From Calonectria ilicicola (Eukaryota > Ascomycota > Sordariomycetes > Hypocreales > Nectriaceae), in assembly GCA_020809705.1 (NCBI GenBank), contig CP085830.1, positions 3,348,001 through 3,412,000 of the forward strand: DNA of 64,000 nucleotides, given 5' to 3'. Made by a program: the position numbers and the translations under genes. Under the pieces are notes generated by a model. That model worked only from the letters and a program-made list of their open reading frames with translations. It had not been told where the DNA came from and did no database searches. Below, one piece after another: positions 1 to 16,570 of the stretch. Within the stretch, counting starts at the first letter, position 1. Each line of letters begins with the position of its first letter.

Positions 1-2430
1 ATTGCTCCCCCCTCGACGACCCACGACGGTCTAACATGATTTAGGTTTGCCGAGCAGCCAAGCTCAAGAAGATGAGGATATGCAACGGGCGCTGCGCGAA
101 TCGGCTCAAGAAGCCGGAATTACCATGACCGACAATGAACCAAGCATCATGGAGCCATCAGCCTCTGCTCCTAGTTTTGGCCCCGCAAACAGAAATGACT
201 ATGATCAAGGAAACTGGGCCATGGTTCCTATTGGACCCTCCGAAACAACCCTAAACACAACCCCTCCACCATCTTCAAGAACTAGAGCGCCAGGTGCGCC
301 TGCTTTTTTGATACAAGGGAACGGCTCAGCTGGGAATCACAGATTAGGCGGTATCCTAACCATTTTACACGAAATTCCACTCGCTCGGAATATTCTGCTG
401 AAAACCGGTTCTCCTGCAGCGACGTATGGCTATAACAGTGAGTGGTGGAAGGGCCAGGAAATCCTACCACCGCATGTTCTTACCCAGCTACGGACTGGAG
501 AGTTGCAATGGGGACAACAGGGCCAAGCTAAAACGGACTTTGAGGAAGAAATCCACCGGTTGATGGCATTCCTTGGCTCAACCGAACGCAGTTATGGCAC
601 CGTCAGTGTTCTCGCTGATCTAATCCCCTTCTCCAATTTGGGTGCTGAAAAACAGTTCTACGAGCAAGTCAAGGAACGAGGTGGAGATGAAGTCAACCCC
701 CTTATGCAAGTGGCAACATTGGCTGAGGTCCATGGTGACGACCTCGGCTCTGAAGATGTCAAATTTGGCCTCCTGGAGATGGAGCACCTACGAAGTGAGT
801 ATGAAGGCATCAAAACGTTATATGAGTCACTGGATCACGTCATGTGGAATGATGTGCTCGGATGGAACGAAATTCACGATTCTTCCAAGATGGCCATGTT
901 CTCAGAGCTGGGAGACGTTTTTGTCATTAAGTTTGGCGGGGATGGGCCCGAAAATTCGGTTGAAATTCCGGAAATATTCTATCCTGAAAAATACATGACG
1001 ATGCGAAAAGACGAGGCAAGGCGGATACAAGCAGGATGGTGCAAAACAAAGAAGGAAATGGCCAAAGTAAAGGAGGAGGAACAACGCATCTACGAGTGGA
1101 AGGATAACTGGAACAAACAAACCTACGACAAACGAGATCTAATCAAGAAAGCTGCAGAGCAATGGGCCGGATACAGCAGCTATCTAGAGAGCCTTGCAAG
1201 ATTCCAGGCCATGGAGAAGGCGGGTTTCGACACGGACAAGTTTCCTGATTATCGGCTTGCACCTTGCGACATGGATAAAAAGTCAAAGGAAAGATTTGAC
1301 AAGGTAGACGAAGTGATTCAGTTTTCTGAACGTCTTCTCGCCGACCTTGAGACAAGGGTAAAAGGTTGGTCTCACGGAGCTAGCCAGCGCCGAATGACAA
1401 CTGCTAACTAAAATATAGGCCTGAACGAGGAGTTGGAGCGCATCAAAGCTAGACAGAGATTTTTGGGAAAGCTGTTGACCGTTCCCGACAAGCCTGGTCG
1501 GCCACGACCTATGACCTGCAACAAGTATCTGCTCCGAGGCGTGGCCACCTCCGTCGACGTTGTGTACGTTTGCAAGCGAGCTGAAGCAGACTTGATAGAA
1601 TTGGATGGCGAACCTAGCGCGCCATCTGACCAGTGGTGGCGACTGGCTTATACGCCCAACGAGGAACAACCAGTTAAAGCAGAGGTATGTGGGCCATGAT
1701 CAGTTTGCCCGATGATACCCTAACCGTTGTTCAGAAAGTGGAAATCGAGCGAGTATTCCAAGACATGTGGCAGGAATCCAAGACTCCTTTACTAGTCTAT
1801 GCCACGGAAGAGGCTATAAACACACCACGAGATGTATTAACAAGCCAGCTTGAGAGATTTATGAAGGCAGAAAATAAGGCCTTCCGTCAGGAGTTGAACC
1901 AGGAAAAAGTGGAGGCAAATGAGACTAAGCGTGCTGCATTTGTCGACCCAATTTCACCATCGAAGCGAAAGCATCGCTCAGATAGTATGGATTCTATGGA
2001 CAGCAATCGCGCATCACTGGGAAGCGACGACAGAAACGGCTTTGATAACCCTTTTGCCGACCAGGAAGAGGGAGTTAGCACAGAGATGACGGAGTTTTCA
2101 GAACGTGACAATGGGTTTGCCAGAAGCGCCAGCATAGATTCAGTCACGGAACGAACCCCGCCAGTACCAAGTCGAAAGCCTCCGTCAACTGGCACAGCCT
2201 CGGCCACCATGACACCTTCTACAGATACACTTGAAACAATCGATGGCGAACGCTCTGGTACACAAACCGATGAGACTCGCACAATTACACCAGAAGTTGA
2301 AGAGACGCGAGCCCCAGAGATGCAAGAGCGTGCGCGACCACCGTCTTTCATGGCGCTCTCAAGAAACACGCCCGCTCAACAGTCGTCATCAGTCGACATG
2401 GACATGAAGATTCCCGAAAACCAAGAGTAG
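1..2430 (+). CDS. UIM protein with degenerate ubiquitin-specific-protease-like domain (5' end outside window)
   Basis: Partial gene. The window opens inside an intron: a branch site and acceptor (ctaacatgatttag) end at 44, so translation starts upstream. Visible exons are 45-1364, 1419-1684 and 1735-2430, giving about 759 residues in one continuous frame. The N-terminal visible part has a ubiquitin-interacting motif (acidic run, then ALxxS, near residues 8-22). Around residues 85-115 the pattern LGGILTILHEIPLARNILL resembles the Cys-box helix of USP-family deubiquitinases, but GNGSAGN stands where GNTCYLN is expected, so the catalytic Cys is missing. The C-terminal WWRLAY and LLVYATEEA segments resemble the final USP beta strands without the GHY histidine. 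The tail is Ser/Thr/Pro-rich and probably disordered. I infer a catalytically dead USP25/28-like ubiquitin-binding protein; the family assignment is by eye. Confidence 0.7.
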
Positions 2431-3211
2431 TGGTGACTATGACCAAAAACACGGATGATCTATGGCACCCTTGATTCAGTGAGCCAGCACTCTGAATAGG
2501 TGTTGGGTGCGCCGAGGTATGACCTTGTTAGCATATTGCGACGGAGCGAAGGGAGGAACCGAAACTTAGAGAGCGGCAGAGCGTGTGATTATTCGTTATG
2601 CATTCATCCATTCAGCCTCATGACAAGACACAGCGAGCTTAGGGGTGTGCTTAGTTGCAAACCGGAAAGTTGTGTTGTTCCCGACGAGAAGTCTAGATAT
2701 ATAACGCAGGGCTTCCTTGCATGTAATAAACAAAACAGCATTTTGGTGCTATCCGACAGTCGCCCTCTAAGTGATCATGGTATTAAACTTCAAGAATGAA
2801 TCAAGAGTGATATTCCTAACCCATTTTTGGGCGTCTATATTGACGTTTCTATAGTGAAAATCAAAGGACAAGGGCTGCAAAGTGACGCCTCTGTGCCGGG
2901 AAATAAAAGACATGCATTGACGAATACACCCATGCTCCCCGTAAACCCGGTAAACGTAAATGGACCGCCCAATTGCCCCGCCTTCCCCGAATGCCCGCCC
3001 GTGTCCATTCTATGGTCCTGGTCGGGACAGGAGCACGTTAACGCCCAAGAAAAATCAACCCGCTATGCCGTCAAACCGTAGAGATGAAAGGACAGGAGGA
3101 TGGAAGAAGCCACCTCCTGCCGGGATCATGTGAGAGAAAAACAAAAAGGTTATAAAAAAATAGATGCAGAGGTCCAGACTCGTGTCTTGCCCCTCTAGAA
3201 TGACGAAGTGT
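2431..3211. other. Intergenic region between convergent genes
   Basis: This 780-bp stretch holds the 3' ends of the UIM/USP-like gene and of cdc34, which converge. Short open frames occur (for example 2500-2799) but have no recognisable domain or coherent splice context. I see no further gene. Confidence 0.6.
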
Positions 3212-3967
3212 TTATTTCGCATCCTTGTCGTCGTCATCCTCGTCGTCATCATCGTAGTATTCCATATCTTCATCGCTGTCACTGCCTCCGAAATCTTCCT
3301 CCTCATCCGTCATGTTCCAGAAATCGGCATCGTCTTCGACGGGCTTCTGAGGCATGGGGGCGAGATCGGCTGTGGTAGGCATGGTGAGACCGTCAGGGAT
3401 CTCTTTTCGGGACTTTTCTACAGTGTTCTTGGCGCGGTTGTTGTAGTCGGCACGGTGATCGCGGTAGAGGACACCGGCATCGACGTTTGCGGGGGAGTTG
3501 ATCTCGGGGTCGTCGAGAAGAAGCAGGACGGAACGCAAGACGGACTCGACACCATGGAGGACATTCCAGCGCTCGTTGGCCATCTCGCCCGAAACCTCAT
3601 CCTCGCCAGGTTTGTGGAGGATGGAGATGCACAGGTTGCCGTCAGTGTAGACGTTGGGGTGGCAAATATTCTTGGTCAGGAACCGGAAAGTGGGCGGTTG
3701 ATAAGGGTATTCGTTGGGGAAGCGCATTTCGGCCTTGAAGTAGGCTCCATGCCAGACACTATCGGGGTTTACGACCCAGAGGCCAAGTCTCCACTTGAAG
3801 AGGTTCGTGTCGTCGGTCTGTTGGGAGAGAGGACTGGTCAGTCACGCGGGCACGGGCGGGAACGGGCACGAGGGGATCCAAGGCCATAGACAGAGACATA
3901 CCTCAATGTTTACCCACTTCTCCTTCTGGAGGGGCTGCAACTCTTGCATCAAACGCTTCTGGGCCAT
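3212..3967 (-). CDS. cdc34: Ubiquitin-conjugating enzyme E2, Cdc34/Ubc3 type
   Basis: Two exons, complement 3902-3967 and 3212-3817, encode 223 residues. The donor is GAG|GTATGT and the acceptor CCCAACAG. The UBC fold carries HPN at 75-77 and the catalytic Cys85 in GNLCISIL. The acidic loop after the active site (KPGEDEVSGEMANERW) is the insertion that marks the Cdc34/Ubc7 group. The SPANVDA stretch and an Asp/Glu-rich C-terminal tail (about 175-223) point to Cdc34, the E2 of SCF ligases that builds K48 chains and drives G1/S by destroying CDK inhibitors. The tail is shorter than in budding yeast. Start: first ATG of exon 1, which supplies helix 1 of the fold. Confidence in the family is high. 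Confidence 0.93.
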
Positions 3968-4468
3968 GGTGACGGTGCAAGAGAGTGTGAAAAAGAAATG
4001 CTTCTTGGCAAGTCGATGTGAAGAAAAGACGAGGGGCCAACGTTTCCGAGGGTTGGATTCGGCAGGTTTAAGTCAGGTCAGAGCCCCGGTAAGCGGCGGG
4101 AAAGGCGGTCGCAGCAGAAGCGCGGCGTCGGCGGCGGCGGTAGCAGCGAGTGACGTCTCGTTGGTCAGTGGCTCGGTAGCCGGTTTGGATCGAGTCAGGC
4201 CACAAGGAAAAAGAGTGAGAGCAAGCAAACCGAAGATAAGATGAAAACAAGGGGAAGTGAAAATAGGAGGAAGAACAAAGCCCGCGACGTGATTGTCAGT
4301 GTTCGTTTTTTTCTCTTTTTCCTTTCTTTTGCGAGTAGGTGATGTGCCGCTTTTATGTAAGGGAAAGGGAAGAAAAAGGAAGGGGGCGGTCTTGGATGGA
4401 TGACTGATTAATGCTGGGCCCAGTCACTCGGCCAGGCCGTTTGTACCGCTGTAGCAGTCGGCAGCGCC

Positions 4469-4503
4469 TGGTGCAGCGGATGGTGCAGCGGATGGTGCAG
4501 CGC
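4469..4503. repeat. Short tandem repeat, 12-bp unit
   Basis: Imperfect tandem copies of GGTGCAGCGGAT are visible here, in non-coding sequence upstream of cdc34. It is probably slippage-prone and has no evident role. Confidence 0.6.
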
Positions 4504-5275
4504 CCTGGGCTGGGGGACAGCGCACTACCGCACCACCTAATTAGACGCCAACCCTCTTGTGCAGCCTGCCACATGTCACCCGCACGGCTGGGCTCGGGCG
4601 GGCTGGGCGCCTGAAACCGTCGGTCGAGTGAACCAGAACCACATCAGCCATCAACCATCAGCCGGGGCAGGTCTAACGGGCCACGCCTTTCGGGCCACGC
4701 CTGTGCAGCCACGCCTTCCAGACTCGATGCACGCCACGCCACTAATCAAATGCCAATCGAGTCTGATGGAGGGGGAAGGGGTGAAGGGCGTGAGGGGAAC
4801 TGCTGCTCGCTCTCTTCTGGATTTGCTTACATGACCATGACATGAACCAAGATTCTTGTCTGTACGTATCTAGATAAGTGCCTAACGCAGACCGAATAGA
4901 GGCACTTGCAGGTAAATAAATGCCCGATTGTAGTGAATGGATGGGTTGATTGATAACCATCACCATTGTACCAACCGAAGCGAACGAACCCTTTTGGACT
5001 TGGGACTGTGGACTTGGGACCCGACTCCTCCTCCTCCTCCACCACCACGTCCATCCGTCAAGAACCCGGGCGGCGACTGCCGCAACTCTGACGTCGGCAC
5101 ACGACAAGGAAGGAGGGGTTGAGGAGCACCCTTGACCCACCCAGCAGCCCACTTTGTCCGTCACGGTATCGACCAGATCCACCAGTACGTACCAAACCGG
5201 CAACATCGCGAACCCCGACTTTCGGACTTGTCTGACGCCTCATCGCCATGACCGGGAATGGCAGCATTCTTTCTG

Positions 5276-5312
5276 TTGGTGTGTGTGTGTGTGCGTGTGT
5301 GTCTGTGTATTT
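5276..5312. repeat. GT-rich microsatellite
   Basis: A run of alternating GT with a few interruptions lies in non-coding sequence between cdc34 and GCN2. Confidence 0.75.
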
Positions 5313-5920
5313 ACTTAAACAAGGCGGTGGCGCCCACCCGCATTCCATCTCACGTCGCTCACTCCACGCTCTCGGCTTTTACCTCAAATCCCAGTCTTTC
5401 TCTCCCGAAAAAAAAGTCCATCCCTATCTTAACGTACCTCGTTTGTTCCCAGTCATGTCCACCGCCGCTAACCACGGCGGTGCCTAAGTACCCACAGCCC
5501 CGAGGACTCATACCGACATCTTCAACTTCTTCTAGGCACCGATCGGGTCGGCCTGGAGAGGTTGGGTTTGGCCCCTCCCCTGTTTCAATCACCCAAGCAC
5601 GTAATTGTTGAGGCGCCATTACTACACGACTGGCATCACGAGGCCCTCAGCCGTTCAGCTAGTGATTTCGTTGCGAAGCTAACCGCCACGAGATAACTAA
5701 ACCGTGACCCCACATTTTGTACCTAGATAGATAGCAAAGCAAAAAGAAAAACGATGTAGTTGTAGATTTCTTCAACAGTCAACCGGCTAATCCAGGGTAT
5801 CAGTATCTGCTTTGCCATCTCTTCTTCTAACTATCAGGTAGCGGAGACGGCATTCCTTACACGCATGCGCATGCCTTGCTCCGATGCTGTACCTCCCGGT
5901 TAGTTCCGTGTGACGGACCT

Positions 5921-11038
<5,118 letters not shown>

Positions 11039-11672
11039 GGTTGCGGGAGTCAGAGGTAGTAGTGTCACAGCCTAGGCCGTGACGCTCTACAGGGAAGAAG
11101 CCATGGCGGCAGCGATTGAATTCTTGGTTGATGGTGGTTTTTTTTTAGTATGTCTGGGTATGAAGGATTCTACATATCATGTCGTGTGGCGATGGCGGGG
11201 TAGTTCCAGAGACCTGGCTGGCCTGTGACTGACCTGAGCTTGTACAGTAGTGGACTTTGAAAAGCGGTGTCATCAGCTTGCTAACCCCTGTATGAGCATG
11301 GCTCGTTGCGGCTATAGCGGGGGGCTGCAGCGCTTCGCTAGGGGTTCGTAGCGCCGCAAGTGGGTTGGGGCAGCAGAATTAATGGTGTTGGCTGGACCAA
11401 TCTAGACGTTGAACGGCTAGAGGCTCAGTGCTCGCCTCTGCACAGATGCCCGACCCGCCTTTAACTGGCAGCCCACCTGCCGGGACCCACTATTTACGAT
11501 CTACGGAAGCAGAAGTAAACAATCTACTCGATTTCCAAACATCCACTTATCAACACAGACATTCCCGCTCTTAATTGCCACTTCGATGTCGCCGTTTCGC
11601 CGCTCCTGACTGCGGATGAGGTTCCTTTGATTCATATTGCACAGAAGGGGCACTGTGTGAACACACTTGAAC
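11039..11672. promoter_or_regulatory. Divergent promoter region, GCN2 / cut12
   Basis: About 630 bp separate the two divergent starts. There are pyrimidine-rich stretches and a small GC-rich hairpin-prone area near 11325-11360. No coding sequence is supported. No clear transcription-factor site could be assigned. Confidence 0.5.
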
Positions 11673-13741
11673 ATGTTAGGGTGGATGCTGCGACGCGGCG
11701 ATGACGCGCCAGACGCGGGTGGAGATGCCGGTGAGGAACGCCATGATGTGGCATGTTTTGGCTTGTCGCGTAGACATGAGACTCATTCATTTTTGCAGAT
11801 ACCGCCCAACTCGACCAACCCGATACGCCGGCCCCAGTATTTGCTGCAAGAGCTTTCAAAAGTGCCTTGTTTGGGACGCCAGCACGACCAAGCGACGAGT
11901 TCGAGACGAGACCAATGAGAGACGTGGCTGCTACCAACTCAGAGCTGGACTCCAAGACACCACAAAGGCCTCAAGGAATTCTGTTGACGCCGGGAACGGG
12001 GACCTCCCGCAGGAAGCGCGTGTCGTTTGGACAGGACGTAGCCAAGAAATCAAACGACGATTTGGCACTAAGGGATGTCCCTCGACAACGTACACGATTA
12101 GACGATGTTCTAGAAAAAGTAGCCCAGCGCAAGAAAAAAGTTGCGGCCAACAGGCACCCACCACGACCCAACCACGACAACACATCCGAGGAAGAGGATT
12201 GGGACGAAGAAGAGGATGAGGTTTGCCAAGATGTCACGATCGATCTGAACGAGCCGCATTCTCAATCCGGAAAATACTGGAAAGAAGAATTCGAAAAATA
12301 CCACGAAGATGCCAAGGCCGAAATGGAGAAATTGCTAAAGTATAAGCAACTGGCAAAGTCTTACGCTAAACAAAAGGATGCCGAGGCTACTCAACTGGCC
12401 GAGATGCTCAAAGAAGAGCAGCAAAAGGTTATCATGATGGAAAAACAGATTGCTGAGGGTGCTTCGAAAATGGTGTCAAAACGAGATGACCGCTCTGATG
12501 AGACATCTCCAGAGTTGCTCTCAACCATCACCAAGCAAACCGCATTAGCTGTTCAGTATCGAACTCGCGTTCAGGAATTAGAGGAGCAACTCGAGGATCT
12601 GTTGCGAGACAAAGAAGACGAGTCTGACACCAGGAGCCGGAGGCGACGTCAAGTAACCTCCCCCCGAACGCAAAAAATGCTTCTTGACGCTCAACGGGAG
12701 TTGCGGCGAGCTCGAACACAAGTGAAGGAGCTGAGCGAACTTCGGGACCAGGTGTCGGACCTTAAGTCTCAACTACGATCTGCGGAGAAACGAGCCGCCA
12801 AAGCAGAAACCGAACGCAAGACTGATGGGGATGCTCCTCGGGACAGTACCAGAACGCAGGAGCTGCGTACTCAACTACGTGAGGCAAAGGAAGAGGCACA
12901 GAAAAAAGATGAAGAACTTCGACTTCTCAAGAAGGAGTTTGAGGCGTACCGAGAAGAAACCAAAGCTCGAGAGGGTGATACCAAGGGAGTGTTGGAGCGT
13001 GCTCACAACAAGATCGCAGATCTTAAAAAGGAACTTAGAACCATCAAAGCTACCAGCGCGGAACCTGCGCCTCGGCCGAAGAGCTGGCATCCTCAGGCCG
13101 AAGTGGATCTTTTGACCGAAACAGCAGTGCAACCCGATGCGAAGCCATCTGGTGATAATTCGAAACCAGTTACCAATGGCATTGGACGTAGAAGCTTTGA
13201 TCTGGCAGATATCGAGGACGACTCTATCGATTTTAATGCGCCTTTCGGCAGCCACCGAACGCTTCGAGAGCAATTTCACGACGATGCGATTCCAAGGGTC
13301 ACTCAATCGGATCTTGGTACGCGGCCTTCAACCACACTCGGTGATCGACCCAACCTTGGACGTCCTAGGTGGCAGCCATTCGTTCCTCGATCGCCACGAA
13401 ACCGGGATTACTTGGGTGAAGAGATTACAAAGGCCATCCAAAACGGCGGTGCCACATCAGCATCTACAAAGCCCAAAGAGATTGAGGCGCCCGATCTACC
13501 TTCTCTCGCCAAAACCATCGCACATTCAAGTGAGAGCCAGCCAACAGACAAAATTGAGACCAAGGTCGACCTTCTACAAAACCGCTTCGCACCTGTAGGG
13601 GCACCAAGCAACGGGTTTCTATCTAATACTAAAAGCACAATCCCTCCCGCAAGGAGGGCAGCTGCAATGGCGCGAATCGAGCAGAGGTTAGCGGAGAAGC
13701 AGAGGCAGAGGGGACATGACAAGGAGAACGTGCGACCATGA
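11673..13741 (+). CDS. cut12: Spindle pole body protein, Cut12 family
   Basis: Two exons, 11673-11730 and 11799-13741, join GAT across the intron (donor GTGAGG, acceptor TTTTGCAG) to give 666 residues. Near residues 75-95 the strongly conserved block TPGTGTSRRKRVSFG matches the Cut12 family. The middle (about 120-430) is a long Glu/Lys/Arg/Gln-rich coiled coil, and the C-terminus is basic. In fission yeast Cut12 sits at the spindle pole body and controls Plo1 and mitotic commitment. The RVSF tetrapeptide fits the RVxF docking motif for protein phosphatase 1, which in S. pombe docks on Cut12 (known for that orthologue; inference here). The gene is divergent from GCN2 and 250 bp upstream of ureF on the same strand. 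Confidence 0.8.
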
Positions 13742-13991
13742 GTAAGGAGGCCAATGTGCCCGAGTCTATGAAGTTTCTGAGGCGTGTGGTGTTGGATTGG
13801 AAACAGTGCCGTTAATTTGTATTTCCAACGGACTGTAACTGGGTTGTTGGGTATAGGCATGGTGTTAGGTCGCTTTTTTTTTTTTTTTAGCACAATGCGG
13901 ACGTGGAATTTGACGAGGATTCTTATCACTCACTACCTAGATGTAGCTTATCTGAACACATTGACTTAACACCGCACCCCATGGGATTTCG

Positions 13992-14906
13992 ATGGCGTCC
14001 CAGCAAACGGGCTCAGATTCAGTGAATGCAATCGAGGATGAAATCTCGGAGCTAGAAAGACGGCTGCAAGATGCCAAGCTGCGTCTGAAAAAGACGCGGC
14101 CGGAGCAATCACCAGCAGTCTCATCAGGTCGTGAGTCTCACACTATAGCACGCCACACGCAAATGGGCCTCTCCCACTGACTAAATGCAGCTCACCTCGC
14201 CCCGTCAACTCACTTCCTGCTGCTCCTCTCGGACTCGGCGTTACCGCTGGGCTCCTTTGCCTTCAGCAGCGGGCTCGAGTCGTACCTGATACACAACGGG
14301 CGGGCGGCCACCTTTGCGTCCTTCCTCCCGGCCTCGCTGTCCTCGTTTGCGGCCACGACGCTGCCCTTTGTGCTCGCAGCGCACCGCAACCCGGACGCCC
14401 TCGCAGCCCTGGACGACCAGCTCGACGCGGCAATCGTCTGCACCGTCGGCCGCCGCGCCAGCATCGCACAGGGCCGCGCACTGCTAGGCATCTGGGAGAG
14501 GTCGTTCCGCGCGAGCCAACCGCCGGGCGTCGACGATCGCGTGTTACGTGAGTTTGCGGCGCTGCTCCGCGAGGAGAGTAAGAAGGAGGTACCCCTCGTA
14601 TCGGCTCACCTAGCACCTCTGTTTGGGGCCGTGTGCGCCATTGTTGGGCTGGAGCTGCGGCAGACGGCCTACGTCTTCATGCTAAGCCATGTCAAGGCCC
14701 TGATCTCAGCCGCTGTTAGAGCCAGCGTGTTTGGGCCGTATCAGGCGCAAAAGGTGCTGGCGGGACAGAATGTGCAGGTCATGATTGATGAAATGATTGA
14801 TCGTGAATGGACCACGCCGGTAGAAGAAGCAGGGCAGACGGTACCAGTCATGGACTTGTGGATTGGCCGACACGAGACACTATACTCAAGAATCTTCAAC
14901 AGCTGA
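13992..14906 (+). CDS. ureF: Urease accessory protein UreF
   Basis: Exons 13992-14130 and 14191-14906 (donor GTGAGT, acceptor AAATGCAG) give 284 residues. After a short coiled-coil N-terminus, the family signature HFLLLLSDSALPLGSFAFSS appears at about 51-70, followed by the all-helical UreF fold rich in Ala/Leu; the VRASVFGPYQAQ segment is also typical. UreF works with UreD and UreG to insert nickel into apo-urease in the cytosol. Exon 2 is markedly GC-rich at third positions compared with neighbours. The gene converges on cwc2 with only 79 bp between stop codons, so 3' UTR overlap is likely. Confidence 0.92.
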
Positions 14907-14985
14907 ATGCGCTGTCCGCGTGGTATCATTAATATACACTAGATATGTCTATGTATCCCTCAAACAAAAAAAAAACGCCTAGGCC

Positions 14986-16231
14986 TTATTCATCATCGCT
15001 ATCGCTGTCATATCCAACCAACGGCCTAGAGGCCGCTGCCTTTGGTTTTGCTGCCACCGTGACCTTTGCCCTGTTGAGAGCTGCAAGAGTGCTGCCTGAG
15101 AAAATACCACCTGTTTCCTGTGGTTGCTCTTCCGCCTGTACTGGTGCCTCGCTTGCTTCGCCGTTTTCAATCATTGGGCGTTCTTGATATTCCACCTCAA
15201 ACCCTTCTCGTCCCAGGGGGTTCACGGCGTTGACGCCGCGGGCAAAGTGAACCTCGTCAGGTGCTTCGTATCCCTCGAGGCCATAGCTGCTCTCAATCTT
15301 CCTCCTCTTTCGTGCCTCTGGGTCTTTGCCTTCGATCTCTGCAACAAATTCCGCAGGCAGGGCTCGTCGAATGGCCTCGGCAGCCTGCTCTTCGATTCTG
15401 CGTGCTTCTCGCGCCTGCGCCATGGGGTTGGGGTCGGCAGTTGCCCATCTGACATTAAGTACTTCGTCGTGATCGAGCGACTGGTGGGCCATGGCCTCCT
15501 TGGCGAATTGCGCGTTCGCTTCGTTTGTGTACGTGATGAATGCTACGCCACGGGTGTTGAGGACACGAACTGGGCGCAAGATTAGTGATTGTCTAGACTT
15601 CGCCGATGGTTTACAACTTACTGCGCTCAACCTGCCCCCATTCCGCAAAGTGACGAGCCACAATCTCCTCAATGTCGTCAGTGACGTGTATCCTTCCAAC
15701 ATAGACTGTTCTGTTCTGGCGCATGAAGCTTCCAACACCACCCATATCATCTCGATAGTCTGAAAACTTGTCGCGACCGAAGCAGTCCACATTGGGGTTG
15801 AAGATGTCGAATGTTCCCGGTAAACGATGCAAATACGGACAGTCCTGTCCTTTGGAGCAGACCCCGCGCGAAAAGTTGAGGCAAAAGTAGCTTCCGGTGA
15901 GCTGGTCGGCCTTGGTGTATCCGCTGTCCTTGGCAATGTTGCAACGACCCTTCGCATGAGTCTTCGATAGGTACTTATCCTCACGATCGCCTCCAGCCCA
16001 TTTGTTGTACCAGATGTTATATGTGGTTCCGGTTTGGGGCGGAGGCTCAGATGAGAGGGTACCGGGCTCGACCTGGACTCGCGCAGGCTTCTTCTTCTTG
16101 CGGATGATCTTCTTGACGATCTTCTTTCCAGTTGGCGCCGCAACCTCGGTGTTTGTCGTCGCAAGGGCCATCTCCTGATCCTCCTGCTCGACGACCGGCG
16201 CCGTATCGACCTGTTCCGCTACATCGGCCAT
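14986..16231 (-). CDS. cwc2: Pre-mRNA splicing factor Cwc2
   Basis: Exons complement 15622-16231 and 14986-15569 give 397 residues; Ile is split across the junction (A|TT). A basic N-terminal KKIIRKKKK stretch precedes the Torus domain and a CCCH zinc finger (C-x7-C-x5-C-x3-H: YFCLNFSRGVCSKGQDCPYLH, about residues 112-132), then an RRM (VYVGRIHV ... RGVAFITY, about 180-260) with conserved WATADPNP, and a disordered acidic C-terminus ending in DSDSDDE. Cwc2 belongs to the Prp19/NTC complex and contacts U6 snRNA and the active-site region of the spliceosome. Start: ATG at 16231. Confidence 0.93.
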
Positions 16232-16570
16232 TGTGCGCTCGTAAAGGTGTGGTTGATGGTGAATGAAAATGAACGGTGGCGACGCGACGGCGTTGCTTTG
16301 GGAACCTAGCAAGCTAGGATGATGCAAGGCTGTAAAAGTTTCTGTGGAGGCGGCCTTGGATGTCAGAAAGGGAAGGCGGTGAGAGCAGTATCCCGCTCTT
16401 GTGGAGCGCAGTGAGAGAGATTCTGCCGCGCCCTCGTCAGGTCCTCACTCGCCCCACCTTTTGAGTCTTCAATATTGATCATCGAGGACTCAGCTCGAGA
16501 TCCTATCTTTTCTGAATCTTTTTGTGGGTTATCGTCTAGGGCGCGACGGGCGCCTCTAACCGACGTCAAG
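16232..16570. promoter_or_regulatory. Divergent promoter region, cwc2 / rbg2
   Basis: About 340 bp shared by the two divergent starts. No gene is supported; short open frames are incidental. Confidence 0.5.

Larger units (their letters stand above)
3968..5920. other. Gene-poor intergenic stretch with simple repeats
   Basis: Nearly 2 kb between the cdc34 5' end and the GCN2 3' end. It holds the cdc34 promoter, near-tandem copies of a 12-bp unit (GGTGCAGCGGAT) around 4470-4503, and a GT-rich microsatellite around 5278-5308. Several open frames of 60-154 codons exist on both strands but are low complexity (poly-Pro, CVCVCA-like) and lack domains. I support no protein gene here; an unrecognised non-coding transcript cannot be excluded. 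Confidence 0.5.

Noticed and set aside
3164..3889. 241-codon open frame antisense to cdc34
   Set aside because: It lies opposite a certain E2 gene; the hydrophobic VVV/III runs are the complement of the acidic tail.
4742..5206. 154-codon open frame on the complement
   Set aside because: Low complexity, no domain, and overlaps other equally long frames on both strands.
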